Below are positions 27,638 to 36,313 of a stretch of 36,468 nucleotides of DNA, piece after piece. The position numbers were made by a program, and so were the translations under genes. The stretch comes from Variibacter sp. (lineage in GTDB: Bacteria; Pseudomonadota; Alphaproteobacteria; Rhizobiales; Xanthobacteraceae): positions 1 to 36,468 of the forward strand of contig JADGHE010000031.1 of NCBI GenBank assembly GCA_019689555.1, read 5' to 3'. The notes beneath the pieces were generated by a model. The model had not been told where the DNA came from and ran no database searches. It was given only the letters and a program-made list of their open reading frames with translations. Within the stretch, counting starts at the first letter, position 1, and each line of letters opens with the position of its first letter.

Positions 27638-27840
27638 ACCGGCGTGCCGCGACAGGATTTGGAAGGTCGTGTTCACCGCTCCCCGGGCGCGGAGAGCGGC
27701 CCGATGGCGCAGGCGCCGCGCGCGCAACCCGGGTGAGGGGGCCGCGCGGTGCGACGCGCCCGCAAGGAATGCCCCTCGGCCCGACGCTTTCCCCGCAGGC
27801 GGGGAGAGAGAGCTTTGCCGCATCGAGAGTTGCCGCATGA
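27634..27840 (+). other. Bridging mini-ORF between nuoM and nuoN
   Basis: The ATG overlaps the nuoM stop (ATGA). The 68-codon frame crosses nearly 200 bases of repeat-rich DNA and ends in TGA overlapping the nuoN ATG (ATGA at 27837). Peptide [20 protein letters not shown]... looks like translated repeat. This is the longest of the ten bridges and the strongest case. Confidence 0.45.
27673..27812. repeat. Palindromic repeat in the nuoM-nuoN gap
   Basis: TCACCGCTCCCC (27673-27684) matches the inverted copy at 22898-22909 base for base. CTTTCCCCGC-AG-GCGGGGAGAG (27787-27808) forms a 10-bp stem with one G-T pair. It looks like one unit of a dispersed CTCTCCCCGC-type intergenic repeat common in Hyphomicrobiales. 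Confidence 0.55.
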
Positions 27841-29273
27841 ACCCTGCTACGCTCCCGCCGCTCGTCCCCGCGCTGCCGGAACTGATGCTCGCGCTCGGCG
27901 CGATGGCGCTGCTGATGTTCGGCGTCTTCCGCGGCCCGCGCTTCGTGCACGTCATCAGCGGCCTGGCCATCGCCTTGCTGCTGCTCGCGGCCGTGATGGT
28001 GGTCTATCTCCCCGGCGGCACGCTCACGACCTTCGGCGGCAGCTTCGTCGTCGACGACTTCGCGCGCTTCATGAAGGTTCTGGCGCTCGTCGGCTCGGCG
28101 GCCGCGATCGCGCTCTCGACCGACTACTTCGATTCCTTGCGGGAGCAGCGGTTCGAGTATCCGATCCTGATCGTGCTCTCGACGATCGGCATGATGATGC
28201 TGATCTCGGCGGCGGATCTGATCGCGCTCTATCTCGGGCTCGAGACGATGAGCCTCGTGCTCTACGTGCTCGCCGCGATCCACCGCACCTCGGTCCGCTC
28301 GTCGGAGGCGGGTCTGAAATACTTCGTGCTCGGCGCGCTCTCCTCCGGCATGCTGCTCTACGGCGCCTCGCTCGTCTACGGCTTCACCGGCACCGTGTCC
28401 TTCAGCGGCATCGCACGGGCGACCGCGGAGCAGACCTCGATGGGGCTGTTGTTCGGGCTCGTCTTCCTGTTCGCGGGCTTCTGCTTCAAGGTGTCGGCGG
28501 TGCCGTTCCACATGTGGACGCCGGACGTCTACGAAGGGGCGCCGACCCCGGTCACGGCCTTCTTCGCGTCCGCCCCGAAGGTCGCCGGGATCGCGATGTT
28601 CATTCGCGGCGCGATCGACGCGTTCCCCGACATCGCGCCGCAATGGCAGCAGATCGTCGGCTTCGTCGCCATCGCCTCGATGCTGCTCGGCTCCTTCGCG
28701 GCGATCGGCCAGCGCAATTTCAAGCGGCTGATGGCCTATTCGTCCATCGGCCATATGGGGTTCGCGCTGATCGGGCTTGCCGCCGGCACCGAGGAGGGGG
28801 TGCGCGGCGTCCTCATCTATACGGCGATCTACGTGGCGATGACGCTCGGCACCTTCGCGGTCATTCTCTCGATGCGGCGCAAGGTCGGCTATGTGGAGGA
28901 CATCGGCGATCTCTCGGGGCTCGCCCGCACGCATCCGGCGCTCGCCTTCTTCCTTGCCGTCCTGTTGTTCTCGCTCGCGGGCATTCCGCCGCTCGCCGGC
29001 TTCTTCGCCAAGTTCTACGTCTTCCTCGCCGCCATCAAGGCCGGCCTCTATGCGCTCGCGGTGATCGGCGTGCTGGCGAGCGTCGTTGCGGCCTATTACT
29101 ATCTCGCCATCGTCAAGATCATGTATTTCGACGAAGCCGGCGAGGGGTTCGAGCCGATGAGCGCGGAGCTGAAGGTGGTGCTCGGGCTTGCCGGGCTCAT
29201 CAACCTTCTGTTCTTCGTCTATCCGTCGCCGCTCCTGGAGACGGCGACGTCGGCGGCGCGCTCGCTGTTCTGA
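27837..29273 (+). CDS. nuoN: NADH-quinone oxidoreductase subunit N
   Basis: Antiporter-like membrane subunit, 478 residues. Typical segments are [20 protein letters not shown] with its conserved glutamate, [40 protein letters not shown] and [23 protein letters not shown] 27837 ([21 protein letters not shown]) matches the family start; the open frame upstream is the repeat-filled gap. It is the last nuo gene; birA starts six bases after its stop. Confidence 0.97.
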   Translation: MNPATLPPLVPALPELMLALGAMALLMFGVFRGPRFVHVISGLAIALLLLAAVMVVYLPGGTLTTFGGSFVVDDFARFMKVLALVGSAAAIALSTDYFDSLREQRFEYPILIVLSTIGMMMLISAADLIALYLGLETMSLVLYVLAAIHRTSVRSSEAGLKYFVLGALSSGMLLYGASLVYGFTGTVSFSGIARATAEQTSMGLLFGLVFLFAGFCFKVSAVPFHMWTPDVYEGAPTPVTAFFASAPKVAGIAMFIRGAIDAFPDIAPQWQQIVGFVAIASMLLGSFAAIGQRNFKRLMAYSSIGHMGFALIGLAAGTEEGVRGVLIYTAIYVAMTLGTFAVILSMRRKVGYVEDIGDLSGLARTHPALAFFLAVLLFSLAGIPPLAGFFAKFYVFLAAIKAGLYALAVIGVLASVVAAYYYLAIVKIMYFDEAGEGFEPMSAELKVVLGLAGLINLLFFVYPSPLLETATSAARSLF

Positions 29274-29278
29274 GCGCA

Positions 29279-30064
29279 ATGCGCGACGAACCCGCCGCGA
29301 CGGTCGCCGGTTTCCGCCTCATCGCGCACGACACCGTTGGCTCGACCAACACCGAGGCGCTGGCGCTCGCCCGCGGCGGCCTGCGCGAGGCGGCCTGGGT
29401 GACCGCGCGCCGGCAGACCGCGGGACGGGGCCGGCGGGGGCGGAGCTGGGAGTCGCCGGCCGGAAACCTGTATGCGAGCCTGCTGCTGATCGATCCGTGC
29501 GGGCCGGAGCTCGCGCCGCAGGTCTCTTTCGTCGCCGCGCTCGCGCTGCGCGACGCCTTGCGTGAGGCGGCGCCGGTGCTGTGCGCGCGGCTCGCCTTCA
29601 AGTGGCCGAACGATCTTTTGCTCGACGGCCGCAAGGTCGCGGGAATTCTCATCGAGGGCGAACGTCTCGCCGACGGCACCTTCGCGATCGTCGTCGGCAT
29701 CGGCGTCAACTGCGCGTGCCACCCGGAGCGGGCGGACTTTCCGGCCACCAGCCTCGCCCAGGCCGGCGCCGAGGTCGCCCCCGACGCGCTTCTCGCCGCG
29801 CTCGCGCCGAGCGTGGCGGCGCGCCTTGCGGAATGGCGCCGCGGCGACGGATTCTCCGCGATCCGCAGCCAGTGGCTCGAGGACGCCTGGCGCATGGGCG
29901 AAACGATCCGTCTGCGCACGCCGGAGGAAGTGGAGGGGCGCTTCGCCGGCATCGACGGCGAGGGGCGGCTGCTGCTGGAAACCGCCGACGGCGGCCTGCG
30001 GCCTATCGCCGCCGGCGATCTCTCTCCCCCCGACCGGCGGCGCGCCGAGGAGGGCGATGCATGA
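29279..30064 (+). CDS. birA: Biotin-[acetyl-CoA-carboxylase] ligase
   Basis: This enzyme joins biotin to the carboxyl-carrier protein through biotinyl-AMP. The 261-residue protein lacks the N-terminal DNA-binding domain of E. coli BirA, so it is a group I ligase without repressor function. Motifs are GRGRRGRSW (residues 49-57, biotinyl-AMP loop), KWPNDLLLDGRKVAGILIEG (108-127, with the catalytic lysines) and GIGVNC. A C-terminal SH3-like cap (GRFAGIDGEGRLLLE) is present. It is transcribed with nuo, and its stop overlaps the rnj start (ATGA). Confidence 0.94.
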   Translation: MRDEPAATVAGFRLIAHDTVGSTNTEALALARGGLREAAWVTARRQTAGRGRRGRSWESPAGNLYASLLLIDPCGPELAPQVSFVAALALRDALREAAPVLCARLAFKWPNDLLLDGRKVAGILIEGERLADGTFAIVVGIGVNCACHPERADFPATSLAQAGAEVAPDALLAALAPSVAARLAEWRRGDGFSAIRSQWLEDAWRMGETIRLRTPEEVEGRFAGIDGEGRLLLETADGGLRPIAAGDLSPPDRRRAEEGDA

Positions 30065-31734
30065 GCGTGCCGACCGATGAGCTTGTCTTCGCGCCACTCG
30101 GCGGGGTGGGCGAGATCGGCATGAATCTCGGCCTCTACGGGCTCGGCAAGCCGCGGCGCAAGACCTGGTTGGCGGTGGACTTCGGCGTCTCCTTCGCCGC
30201 CGAGGAGCACCTGCCCGGCATCGACCTCATTCTCCCCGACATCCGCTTTTTGGAGGAGGAGCGCCGCAATCTCGTCGGCATCGTGCTCACGCATGCGCAC
30301 GAGGATCATTTCGGCGCGCTCATCGACCTGTGGCCGCGCCTGCAGGCGCCCGTCTATGCGACGCCCTTCACCGCCGCGCTCATCGAGGCGAAGCGGTTCT
30401 CGGAGCCGGGGGCGCCGGAAATCCCCGTCACCGTCGTGCCGGTCGGCGGGCGCGTCACCGTCGGGCCGTTCGACGTCGAGTTCGTCTCGGTCGCCCATTC
30501 GATCCCGGAATCGAGCGCCCTGATCATCCGCACGCCGCTCGGCGCCGTGCTCCACACCGGAGACTGGAAGCTGGACCCGACCCCGGTGCTCGGGCCCCCG
30601 ACGGACGAGGCCAAGCTGCGCGCCCTGGGCGCGGAGGGCGTCCGCGCGCTGGTGTGCGATTCGACGAACGCCGTCCGCGAGGGGCGCTCGCCGTCCGAGG
30701 CGGAGGTCGCCGAAACGCTCCTCGACCTCGTCAAGACGGCGAAGCGGCGCGTCGCCATCACCACCTTTGCCTCCAACGTCGCCCGCATCCGCGCGGCCGC
30801 GCTCGCCGCGCGCGCCTGCGACCGGGAGGTGGTCGTGATCGGGCGTGCCATGGAGCGCGTCGTCCAGGTCGCCCGCGAGACCGGCTATCTCGAGGGCATC
30901 CAGGAATTCCGCGGGGCCGACGTCTACGGATATCTGCCGCCGGAGAAGGTCGTGGCGCTCTGCACCGGCAGCCAGGGCGAGCCGCGGGCCGCCCTTTCCC
31001 GCATCGCCGAGAACCAGCACCCCGAAATCGCGCTCTCGAAGGGCGACAGGGTGATCTTCTCGTCGCGCACCATCCCCGGAAACGAGAAGGAGGTCGCCCG
31101 CGTCATCAACGGGCTGATCCGCCAGGGCGTCGAGGTCGTCACCGACCGCACGCATCTCGTCCACGTGTCCGGCCATCCGCGCGTGGCCGAGCTGGAGGAG
31201 CTGTACCGCTGGGTGAAGCCGCAGGTCGCGGTGCCGGTCCACGGCGAACCGCTGCATCTGTCGGAGCACGCCGCTCTGGCGCGCCGGCTCGGCGTGCCGC
31301 AGGTCGTCACCTGCACCAACGGCGATGTCGTGCAGCTCGCGCCGGGGCCCGCCGGAATCGTCGACGAGCTGCCGGCCGGCCGCCTCTACAAGGACGGATC
31401 GTTGATCATCGAGGCCTCCTCCCGCACGGTGGCCGATCGCCGCCGCCTGAGCTTCGCCGGCATGATCTCGGTCGCCCTGGCGGTGACCGAGCGGGGAGAC
31501 CTTGCCGCCGACCCGGACCTCGCCATGCGCGGCGTGCCCGAGGCGACCGCCAAGGGCGAGACCATGCATGCCATCGCCTTGGCGGCCGTGGTCGACACGT
31601 TTCACCAGCTTCCGCGCGCGCGCCGCCGCGACCCCGAGGCGCTCACCGAGGCGGTCACGCGCGGCCTGCGCGCGGCGGTTGCCGCGCACTGGGGCAAGCG
31701 GCCGAACTGCCAGGTGCATGTCCTGGTCGTCTGA
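30061..31734 (+). CDS. rnj: Ribonuclease J
   Basis: RNase J is a zinc-dependent 5'-to-3' exonuclease and endonuclease of the beta-CASP metallo-beta-lactamase family, acting in mRNA decay and rRNA maturation. The 557-residue protein shows THAHEDHFGAL (H78-x-H80-x-D82-H83), LHTGDWKLDPTP, the beta-CASP motifs in CDSTNAVREGRSPSE and VSGHPR, and VPVHGEPLHLSEHA in the C-terminal part. Placement after nuoN and birA, and before mce, is typical of alphaproteobacteria. The ATG overlaps the birA stop. Confidence 0.95.
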   Translation: MSVPTDELVFAPLGGVGEIGMNLGLYGLGKPRRKTWLAVDFGVSFAAEEHLPGIDLILPDIRFLEEERRNLVGIVLTHAHEDHFGALIDLWPRLQAPVYATPFTAALIEAKRFSEPGAPEIPVTVVPVGGRVTVGPFDVEFVSVAHSIPESSALIIRTPLGAVLHTGDWKLDPTPVLGPPTDEAKLRALGAEGVRALVCDSTNAVREGRSPSEAEVAETLLDLVKTAKRRVAITTFASNVARIRAAALAARACDREVVVIGRAMERVVQVARETGYLEGIQEFRGADVYGYLPPEKVVALCTGSQGEPRAALSRIAENQHPEIALSKGDRVIFSSRTIPGNEKEVARVINGLIRQGVEVVTDRTHLVHVSGHPRVAELEELYRWVKPQVAVPVHGEPLHLSEHAALARRLGVPQVVTCTNGDVVQLAPGPAGIVDELPAGRLYKDGSLIIEASSRTVADRRRLSFAGMISVALAVTERGDLAADPDLAMRGVPEATAKGETMHAIALAAVVDTFHQLPRARRRDPEALTEAVTRGLRAAVAAHWGKRPNCQVHVLVV

Positions 31735-31878
31735 GGCCGCCCGTTCGAAACGGACGGCGGGACGCACCCGGCCTCCGCGCACGCCGCGGGCCGCGGATCG
31801 CCGTCGGGAGGGGGCGGAGCGCGGCCGCGCAGCCGCCCGGCTTTCCCTCGGCCGCATTGCGCGCTAAGCCTTGGCCCC

Positions 31879-32283
31879 ATGATCGGGCGGCTCAATCATG
31901 TCGCCATCGCCGTGCGCGACGTGGCCGCGGCGGCGGCGACCTATCGCGACGTGCTGGGTGCGGCCACCTCGCCACCCTTGCCCCTGCCGGAGCACGGCGT
32001 CACGACGGTGTTCGTCACCCTGCCGAACACCAAGATCGAACTGCTCGAGCCGCTCGGGGAGGCCTCGCCGATCGCGAAGTTTCTCGAACGCAACCCGGAG
32101 GGGGGAATCCACCACCTCTGCTACGAGGTCGACGACATTGCCGCCGCACGCGACCGCCTGCAGGCGCAGGGTGCACGCGTCCTGGGCGACGGCGCGCCGA
32201 AGATCGGCGCCCACGGCAAGCCCGTCCTGTTCCTCCATCCGAAGGACTTCAACGGGACTCTGATCGAGCTGGAACAGGCGTGA
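31879..32283 (+). CDS. mce: Methylmalonyl-CoA epimerase
   Basis: A VOC-fold enzyme of 134 residues that interconverts the two methylmalonyl-CoA epimers in propionate metabolism. It starts MIGRLNHVAIAVRD, with metal ligand His7, has GGIHHLCYEVDDI with His78 and His79, and ends NGTLIELEQA with a terminal Glu ligand. The length and the KFLERNPEGGIHH motif match this subfamily. It lies 144 bases after rnj. A GTG overlaps its stop codon (GTGA), in frame with the next gene. Confidence 0.93.
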   Translation: MIGRLNHVAIAVRDVAAAAATYRDVLGAATSPPLPLPEHGVTTVFVTLPNTKIELLEPLGEASPIAKFLERNPEGGIHHLCYEVDDIAAARDRLQAQGARVLGDGAPKIGAHGKPVLFLHPKDFNGTLIELEQA

Positions 32284-32315
32284 AGAGTCTCCTGACTGCG
32301 TATGCGGCGCCGACC

Positions 32316-32570
32316 ATGAGCCTGACCACCTCGCTCGCCGTCTATTTCATCGTCTGGTGGATCGTTCTGTTCGCGGTGCTGCCGTGGGGCGTGCGCTCGC
32401 AGGCCGAAGCGGGAGACGTCGCCGAAGGCACGGACCCCGGCGCCCCCGCCGTCCCGCATCTCCTTGCCAAGCTGTTCTGGACCACGGTCGTGTCCGCGGC
32501 GGTCTTCGGCCTCGGAGTCGCGGCCTACCGGCGCGGCTGGATCACCCTCGACATGCTGAGCCTGTTCTGA
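32316..32570 (+). CDS. DUF1467 family membrane protein
   Basis: This protein of 84 residues starts MSLTTSLAVYFIVWWIVLFAV, with the LPWGVRSQAEAGDVAEGTDPG loop and a second hydrophobic helix near the C-terminus. The W-W-x-V-L-F-x-V-L-P-x-G-V-R pattern is that of DUF1467, a two-helix membrane family usually found between mce and proS in Hyphomicrobiales. Its function is unknown. A GTG at 32280 overlaps the mce stop and is in frame, adding 12 residues (MKSLLTAYAAPT). I prefer 32316 because it fits the family length, but the coupled GTG is possible, since no ribosome binding site is seen at 32316. Confidence 0.85.
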   Translation: MSLTTSLAVYFIVWWIVLFAVLPWGVRSQAEAGDVAEGTDPGAPAVPHLLAKLFWTTVVSAAVFGLGVAAYRRGWITLDMLSLF

Positions 32571-32588
32571 AGGCAGGGGAGGGGCGCC

Positions 32589-32617
32589 AAAAAAGAAGCA
32601 GGGCGCGGCGCCCTGCT
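32589..32617 (-). terminator. Intrinsic terminator of the small RNA
   Basis: AGCAGGGCGC and its complement (32597-32617) form a long GC stem with a very short nominal loop, followed on the minus strand by UCUUUUUU. This is a textbook rho-independent terminator. On the plus strand no U-run follows, so it serves the minus strand. Confidence 0.8.
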
Positions 32618-32761
32618 GGATGCATTCAGATCCCCTTGCAAACCCGGCATTCTGTTTTTTCGCCGAGACGGCAGCTTGACAGCGCCAGGGGCTTCTGTCC
32701 TCCCAAGACTTGGACCGCAGACCGGGCATTCCCGAACGGGACCCACCAGCCCAATCTGCAC
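32589..32761 (-). ncRNA. Candidate small RNA between DUF1467 gene and proS
   Basis: The minus strand carries a sigma-70-like promoter, about 170 bases with no good protein frame, and an intrinsic terminator. The predicted transcript begins near 32761 and ends in the U-run at 32589. It can form local hairpins: UCCC-GUUC-GGGA, GUCC-AAGUCUUGGGA-GGAC and GCCG-UCU-CGGC. The ends pair as CAGAU with AUCUG, before the terminator. Size, pairing ends and own promoter are compatible with a 6S-type or other regulatory RNA, but I cannot assign a family. Confidence 0.5.
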
Positions 32762-32766
32762 GGTGA

Positions 32767-32795
32767 ACTGTAATTGGGCTTAAACGTGGCTTCAA
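32767..32795 (-). promoter_or_regulatory. Promoter of the small RNA
   Basis: On the minus strand TTGAAG (32795-32790), an exact 17-base spacer and TACAGT (32772-32767) give a good sigma-70-type match. The expected start of transcription is at 32759-32761. Confidence 0.55.
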
Positions 32796-32934
32796 GGATT
32801 TTTACGCGCTTTGGCGAAAGAGGGCGGCGACCGGGGGGCCTGCCGGCTTCGCGGCTTGTGTTTTTGCCGGCGATCCGCTTTCACTGCACCGCACCCGTTT
32901 CGCGGTGTCGAATCGTTGAGTTGCGCGAGTTCTG

Positions 32935-34266
32935 ATGCGACTGTCCCGCTATTTCATGCCCATCCTCCGCGAGACGCCCAAGGAGGCGGAGGTCGTTTCG
33001 CATCGGCTGATGCTGCGCGCCGGCATGCTGCGGCAGGAGGCGGCAGGCATCTACGCCTTCCTGCCGCTCGGCCTGCGCGTGCTCAACAAGGTGTGCGCGA
33101 TCGTGCGCGAGGAGCAGAACCGCGCGGGCGCCATCGAACTTCTGATGCCGACCATCCAGTCGGCCGATCTGTGGCGGGAGAGCGGGCGCTACGACGACTA
33201 CGGAAAGGAGATGCTCCGCATCAGGGACCGCCACGACCGGGAAATGGTCTACGGCCCGACCAACGAAGAGATGATCACCGAGATCTTCCGGGCCTATGTG
33301 CGCTCCTACAAGGACCTGCCGCTCAACCTCTACCACATCCAGTGGAAGTTCCGGGACGAGGTGCGGCCGCGCTTCGGGCTCATGCGCGGGCGCGAATTCC
33401 TCATGAAGGACGCCTATTCCTTCGACGTCGACAAGGAAGGGGCGCGCCACTCCTACAACCGCATGTTCGTCGCCTATCTGCGCACCTTCGCGCGCATGGG
33501 CCTGCAGGCGATCCCCATGGTGGCCGACACCGGGCCGATCGGCGGCGACATGAGCCACGAATTCATCATCCTCGCCGCGACCGGCGAGAGCGAGGTCTTC
33601 TGCCACCGCGACTATCTCGACCTCGCCCCGCCCGGGGAGGACGTCGACTTCGATGACGCCGCGGCCCTGCAGGGCATCGTGGATACGTGGACGGGCCTCT
33701 ATGCGGCGACGTCGGACAAGCACGATCCGGCCGCCTTCGACCGGATTCCGCCCGCGAAGCAGGTGGCGGCGCGCGGCATCGAGGTCGGGCACATCTTCTA
33801 TTTCGGCACCAAGTATTCCGAGCCCATGAAGGCGGTGGTGAGCGGCCCCGACGGGGTCGAGCGGCCGGTGCATATGGGCTCCTACGGGATCGGGCCGAGC
33901 CGGCTCGTGGCGGCGATCATCGAGGCGTTCCACGACGAGGCCGGCATCAAGTGGCCCGAGTCCGTGGCGCCGTTCGGCGCGATCATCCTCAACCTCAAGC
34001 AGGGCGACGCCGCGACCGATCGGGTGTCGGAGCAGATCTATCGCGCCTTGTCGGCCAAGGGCGTCGAAGTGCTCTACCACGATCTCGACGAGCGCCCGGG
34101 CGCGAAGTTCGCGACCGCCGATCTGATCGGCATCCCGCATCAGATCATGGTCGGCCCGCGCGCACTCGCGGAAGGCAAGGTCGAATGGAAGCGCCGGGCC
34201 GACGGCGCGCGCGAACTCATGCCGCCGGAAGAGGCGGTGGCGCGGCTCGTGCAGCAACGGTGTTGA
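32935..34266 (+). CDS. proS: Prolyl-tRNA synthetase
   Basis: This is a class II synthetase of 443 residues, the short alphaproteobacterial form without the large editing insert of E. coli ProS. Motif 2 is visible as [33 protein letters not shown] near residue 105 and motif 3 as [18 protein letters not shown]. The C-terminal anticodon-binding domain ([22 protein letters not shown]) is intact. There is no strong ribosome binding site. The gene precedes lolC with a 77-base gap. Confidence 0.96.
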   Translation: MRLSRYFMPILRETPKEAEVVSHRLMLRAGMLRQEAAGIYAFLPLGLRVLNKVCAIVREEQNRAGAIELLMPTIQSADLWRESGRYDDYGKEMLRIRDRHDREMVYGPTNEEMITEIFRAYVRSYKDLPLNLYHIQWKFRDEVRPRFGLMRGREFLMKDAYSFDVDKEGARHSYNRMFVAYLRTFARMGLQAIPMVADTGPIGGDMSHEFIILAATGESEVFCHRDYLDLAPPGEDVDFDDAAALQGIVDTWTGLYAATSDKHDPAAFDRIPPAKQVAARGIEVGHIFYFGTKYSEPMKAVVSGPDGVERPVHMGSYGIGPSRLVAAIIEAFHDEAGIKWPESVAPFGAIILNLKQGDAATDRVSEQIYRALSAKGVEVLYHDLDERPGAKFATADLIGIPHQIMVGPRALAEGKVEWKRRADGARELMPPEEAVARLVQQRC

Positions 34267-34343
34267 CGCCGCGCGGCGGCGCGCCCCGACGCTGGCTTGA
34301 ATCCGCCAGAATCGGGTGAAATCCGGGGTAGTGGAAGGCATTG

Positions 34344-35612
34344 ATGAGCGAGCCGACGGCGACCCGGCCCTTCGCCCCCTTCGAGTGGATGCTGTCGCTG
34401 CGCTATCTGCGGGCGCGGCGCAAGGAGGGATTCATCTCGGTCATCGCCGGCTTCTCGTTTCTCGGCATCATGCTCGGCGTGGCCACCCTCATCATCGTGA
34501 TGGCGGTGATGAACGGCTTCCGCAAGGAGCTGCTCAGCAAGATCCTGGGCCTCAACGGCCATCTGCTCGTGCAGCCGATCGAATCCCCGCTCACCGACTG
34601 GCGCGAGGTGGCCGAGCGGCTCTCGAAGATCGAAGGCGTGAACCTGGCCGCGCCCATGGTCGAGGGGCAGGCGCTCGCGTCCTCGCCCACCAATGCCGGC
34701 GGTGTGCTCGTGCGCGGCATCCGCGCCGAGGATCTGATGAAGCTTCCCTCGATCGCCAACAACATCAAGCAGGGCTCGCTCGACGGATTCGACGAAGGGC
34801 AGGGGGTCGCCATCGGGCGCCGCCTCGCCGACCAGCTCTCGCTGCGGGCGGGGGACAACATCACGCTCGTCGCCCCGCGCGGCGCGGTGACCGCCATGGG
34901 CACGGTGCCGCGCATCAAGACCTACCGCGTGGCCGCCGTGTTCGAGATCGGCATGTCGGAATACGACGCCGCCTTCGTCTACATGCCGCTCGCCGAGGCG
35001 CAGGCCTATTTCAACCGGGCCGGCGACGTGTCGGCGATCGACGTCTATACGGCCGATCCCGACAAGGTGGACCGCTTCCGCCGCCTCGTTCAGGACCACG
35101 CCGGCCGGCCGATCTTCATCATCGACTGGCGCCAGCGCAACGCTACCTTTTTCAGCGCGCTCCAGGTCGAGCGCAACGTGATGTTCCTCATTCTCACGCT
35201 GATCGTTCTGGTGGCGGCCCTCAACATCGTCTCCGGGCTGATCATGCTGGTGAAGGACAAGGGGCACGACATCGCCATCCTGCGCACCATGGGCGCGACC
35301 CAGGGGGCGATCATGCGCATCTTCCTCATCACCGGCGCCTCGATCGGCGTGGTCGGCACCTTCGTCGGCTTCATCGTCGGGCTCGTCGTGTGCCTCAACG
35401 TCGAGTCGATCCGCCAGTTTCTCTCGTGGCTGACCGCGACCGAGCTGTTCTCCCCGGAGCTCTACTTCCTGTCGCGGCTGCCGGCCGAGATGGACCCGGG
35501 CGAGACCACCGCCGTGGTCGTCATGGCGCTGACGCTGTCGCTTCTCGCCACGCTCTATCCGGCCTGGCGGGCGGCCCGCCTCGATCCCGTTGAAGCGCTG
35601 CGCTACGAATGA
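34344..35612 (+). CDS. lolC: Lipoprotein-releasing ABC permease, LolC/LolE family
   Basis: This is the inner-membrane permease that hands lipoproteins to LolA for transport to the outer membrane. The 422-residue protein has an N-terminal helix after [20 protein letters not shown], a large periplasmic MacB-PCD-like domain, and three C-terminal helices with FtsX-type features ([20 protein letters not shown]). A single permease gene here suggests a homodimeric LolF-type arrangement, as in alphaproteobacteria. ATG 34344 has GGAAGG; a TTG three bases earlier is ignored. Its stop overlaps lolD (ATGA). Confidence 0.94.
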   Translation: MSEPTATRPFAPFEWMLSLRYLRARRKEGFISVIAGFSFLGIMLGVATLIIVMAVMNGFRKELLSKILGLNGHLLVQPIESPLTDWREVAERLSKIEGVNLAAPMVEGQALASSPTNAGGVLVRGIRAEDLMKLPSIANNIKQGSLDGFDEGQGVAIGRRLADQLSLRAGDNITLVAPRGAVTAMGTVPRIKTYRVAAVFEIGMSEYDAAFVYMPLAEAQAYFNRAGDVSAIDVYTADPDKVDRFRRLVQDHAGRPIFIIDWRQRNATFFSALQVERNVMFLILTLIVLVAALNIVSGLIMLVKDKGHDIAILRTMGATQGAIMRIFLITGASIGVVGTFVGFIVGLVVCLNVESIRQFLSWLTATELFSPELYFLSRLPAEMDPGETTAVVVMALTLSLLATLYPAWRAARLDPVEALRYE

Positions 35613-36313
35613 GCCAGGATCCGATGGACGACACCGAGCCCGCCATCCACCTGCAGGGCATCGAGCGCCGCTACATCCAGGGCGACGCCACGTTGGAGAT
35701 CCTGCAGGGCGCCGACCTTGCGGTGTGGCCGGGCCAGTCGGTCGCGCTGATCGCGCCGTCGGGCACCGGCAAGTCGACGCTTCTGCACATCGCGGGCCTG
35801 CTCGAGCACGCCGACGCCGGCGAGGTGTACATCAACGGCGTTCCGACCTCGCATCTGCCGGACTCCGAGCGCACCACAATCCGCCGCACGCAGATCGGCT
35901 TCGTTTATCAGTTCCACCATCTGCTGCCGGAATTTTCCGCGCTCGAAAACGTGATGCTGCCGCAGATGATCCGCGGACTTGCCCGCAAGGAGGCGCGCGA
36001 GCGCGCGGCGCAGCTATTGAGCTTTCTCGGCCTGCAGGAGCGTCTCGACCACCGCCCCGCCGAGCTGTCGGGGGGCGAGCAGCAGCGGGTGGCCATCGCC
36101 CGGGCGGTGGCGAACGCCCCGAGCATCCTGCTCGCCGACGAGCCGACCGGGAATCTCGATCCGCGCACGTCCGAATACGTCTTCTCGGTGCTGACGCAGC
36201 TCGTTCACGCCTCGGGCTTCGCAGCCATCATCGCAACCCACAACATGGATCTTGCCGCGCGCATGGACCGCCGCGTCACCATCCGCGACGGCGTGGTGGT
36301 GGAGCTCGCCTGA
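35609..36313 (+). CDS. lolD: Lipoprotein-releasing ABC ATPase LolD
   Basis: ATPase of the Lol lipoprotein exporter, 234 residues. The Walker A motif is APSGTGKST (49-57), the signature is [14 protein letters not shown], the Walker B is [12 protein letters not shown], and the H-loop is in [13 protein letters not shown]. The Q-loop region reads [18 protein letters not shown], typical of LolD. It is translationally coupled to lolC. In many alphaproteobacteria dnaE follows; it is not reached in this window. Confidence 0.95.
   Translation: MSQDPMDDTEPAIHLQGIERRYIQGDATLEILQGADLAVWPGQSVALIAPSGTGKSTLLHIAGLLEHADAGEVYINGVPTSHLPDSERTTIRRTQIGFVYQFHHLLPEFSALENVMLPQMIRGLARKEARERAAQLLSFLGLQERLDHRPAELSGGEQQRVAIARAVANAPSILLADEPTGNLDPRTSEYVFSVLTQLVHASGFAAIIATHNMDLAARMDRRVTIRDGVVVELA

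Noticed and set aside
32525-32761. Small minus-strand ORF with a C-P-V-C-G knuckle
   Set aside because: Only half a zinc ribbon, a GTG start with no ribosome binding site, and the frame runs past the strong terminator. A small RNA explains the same region better.
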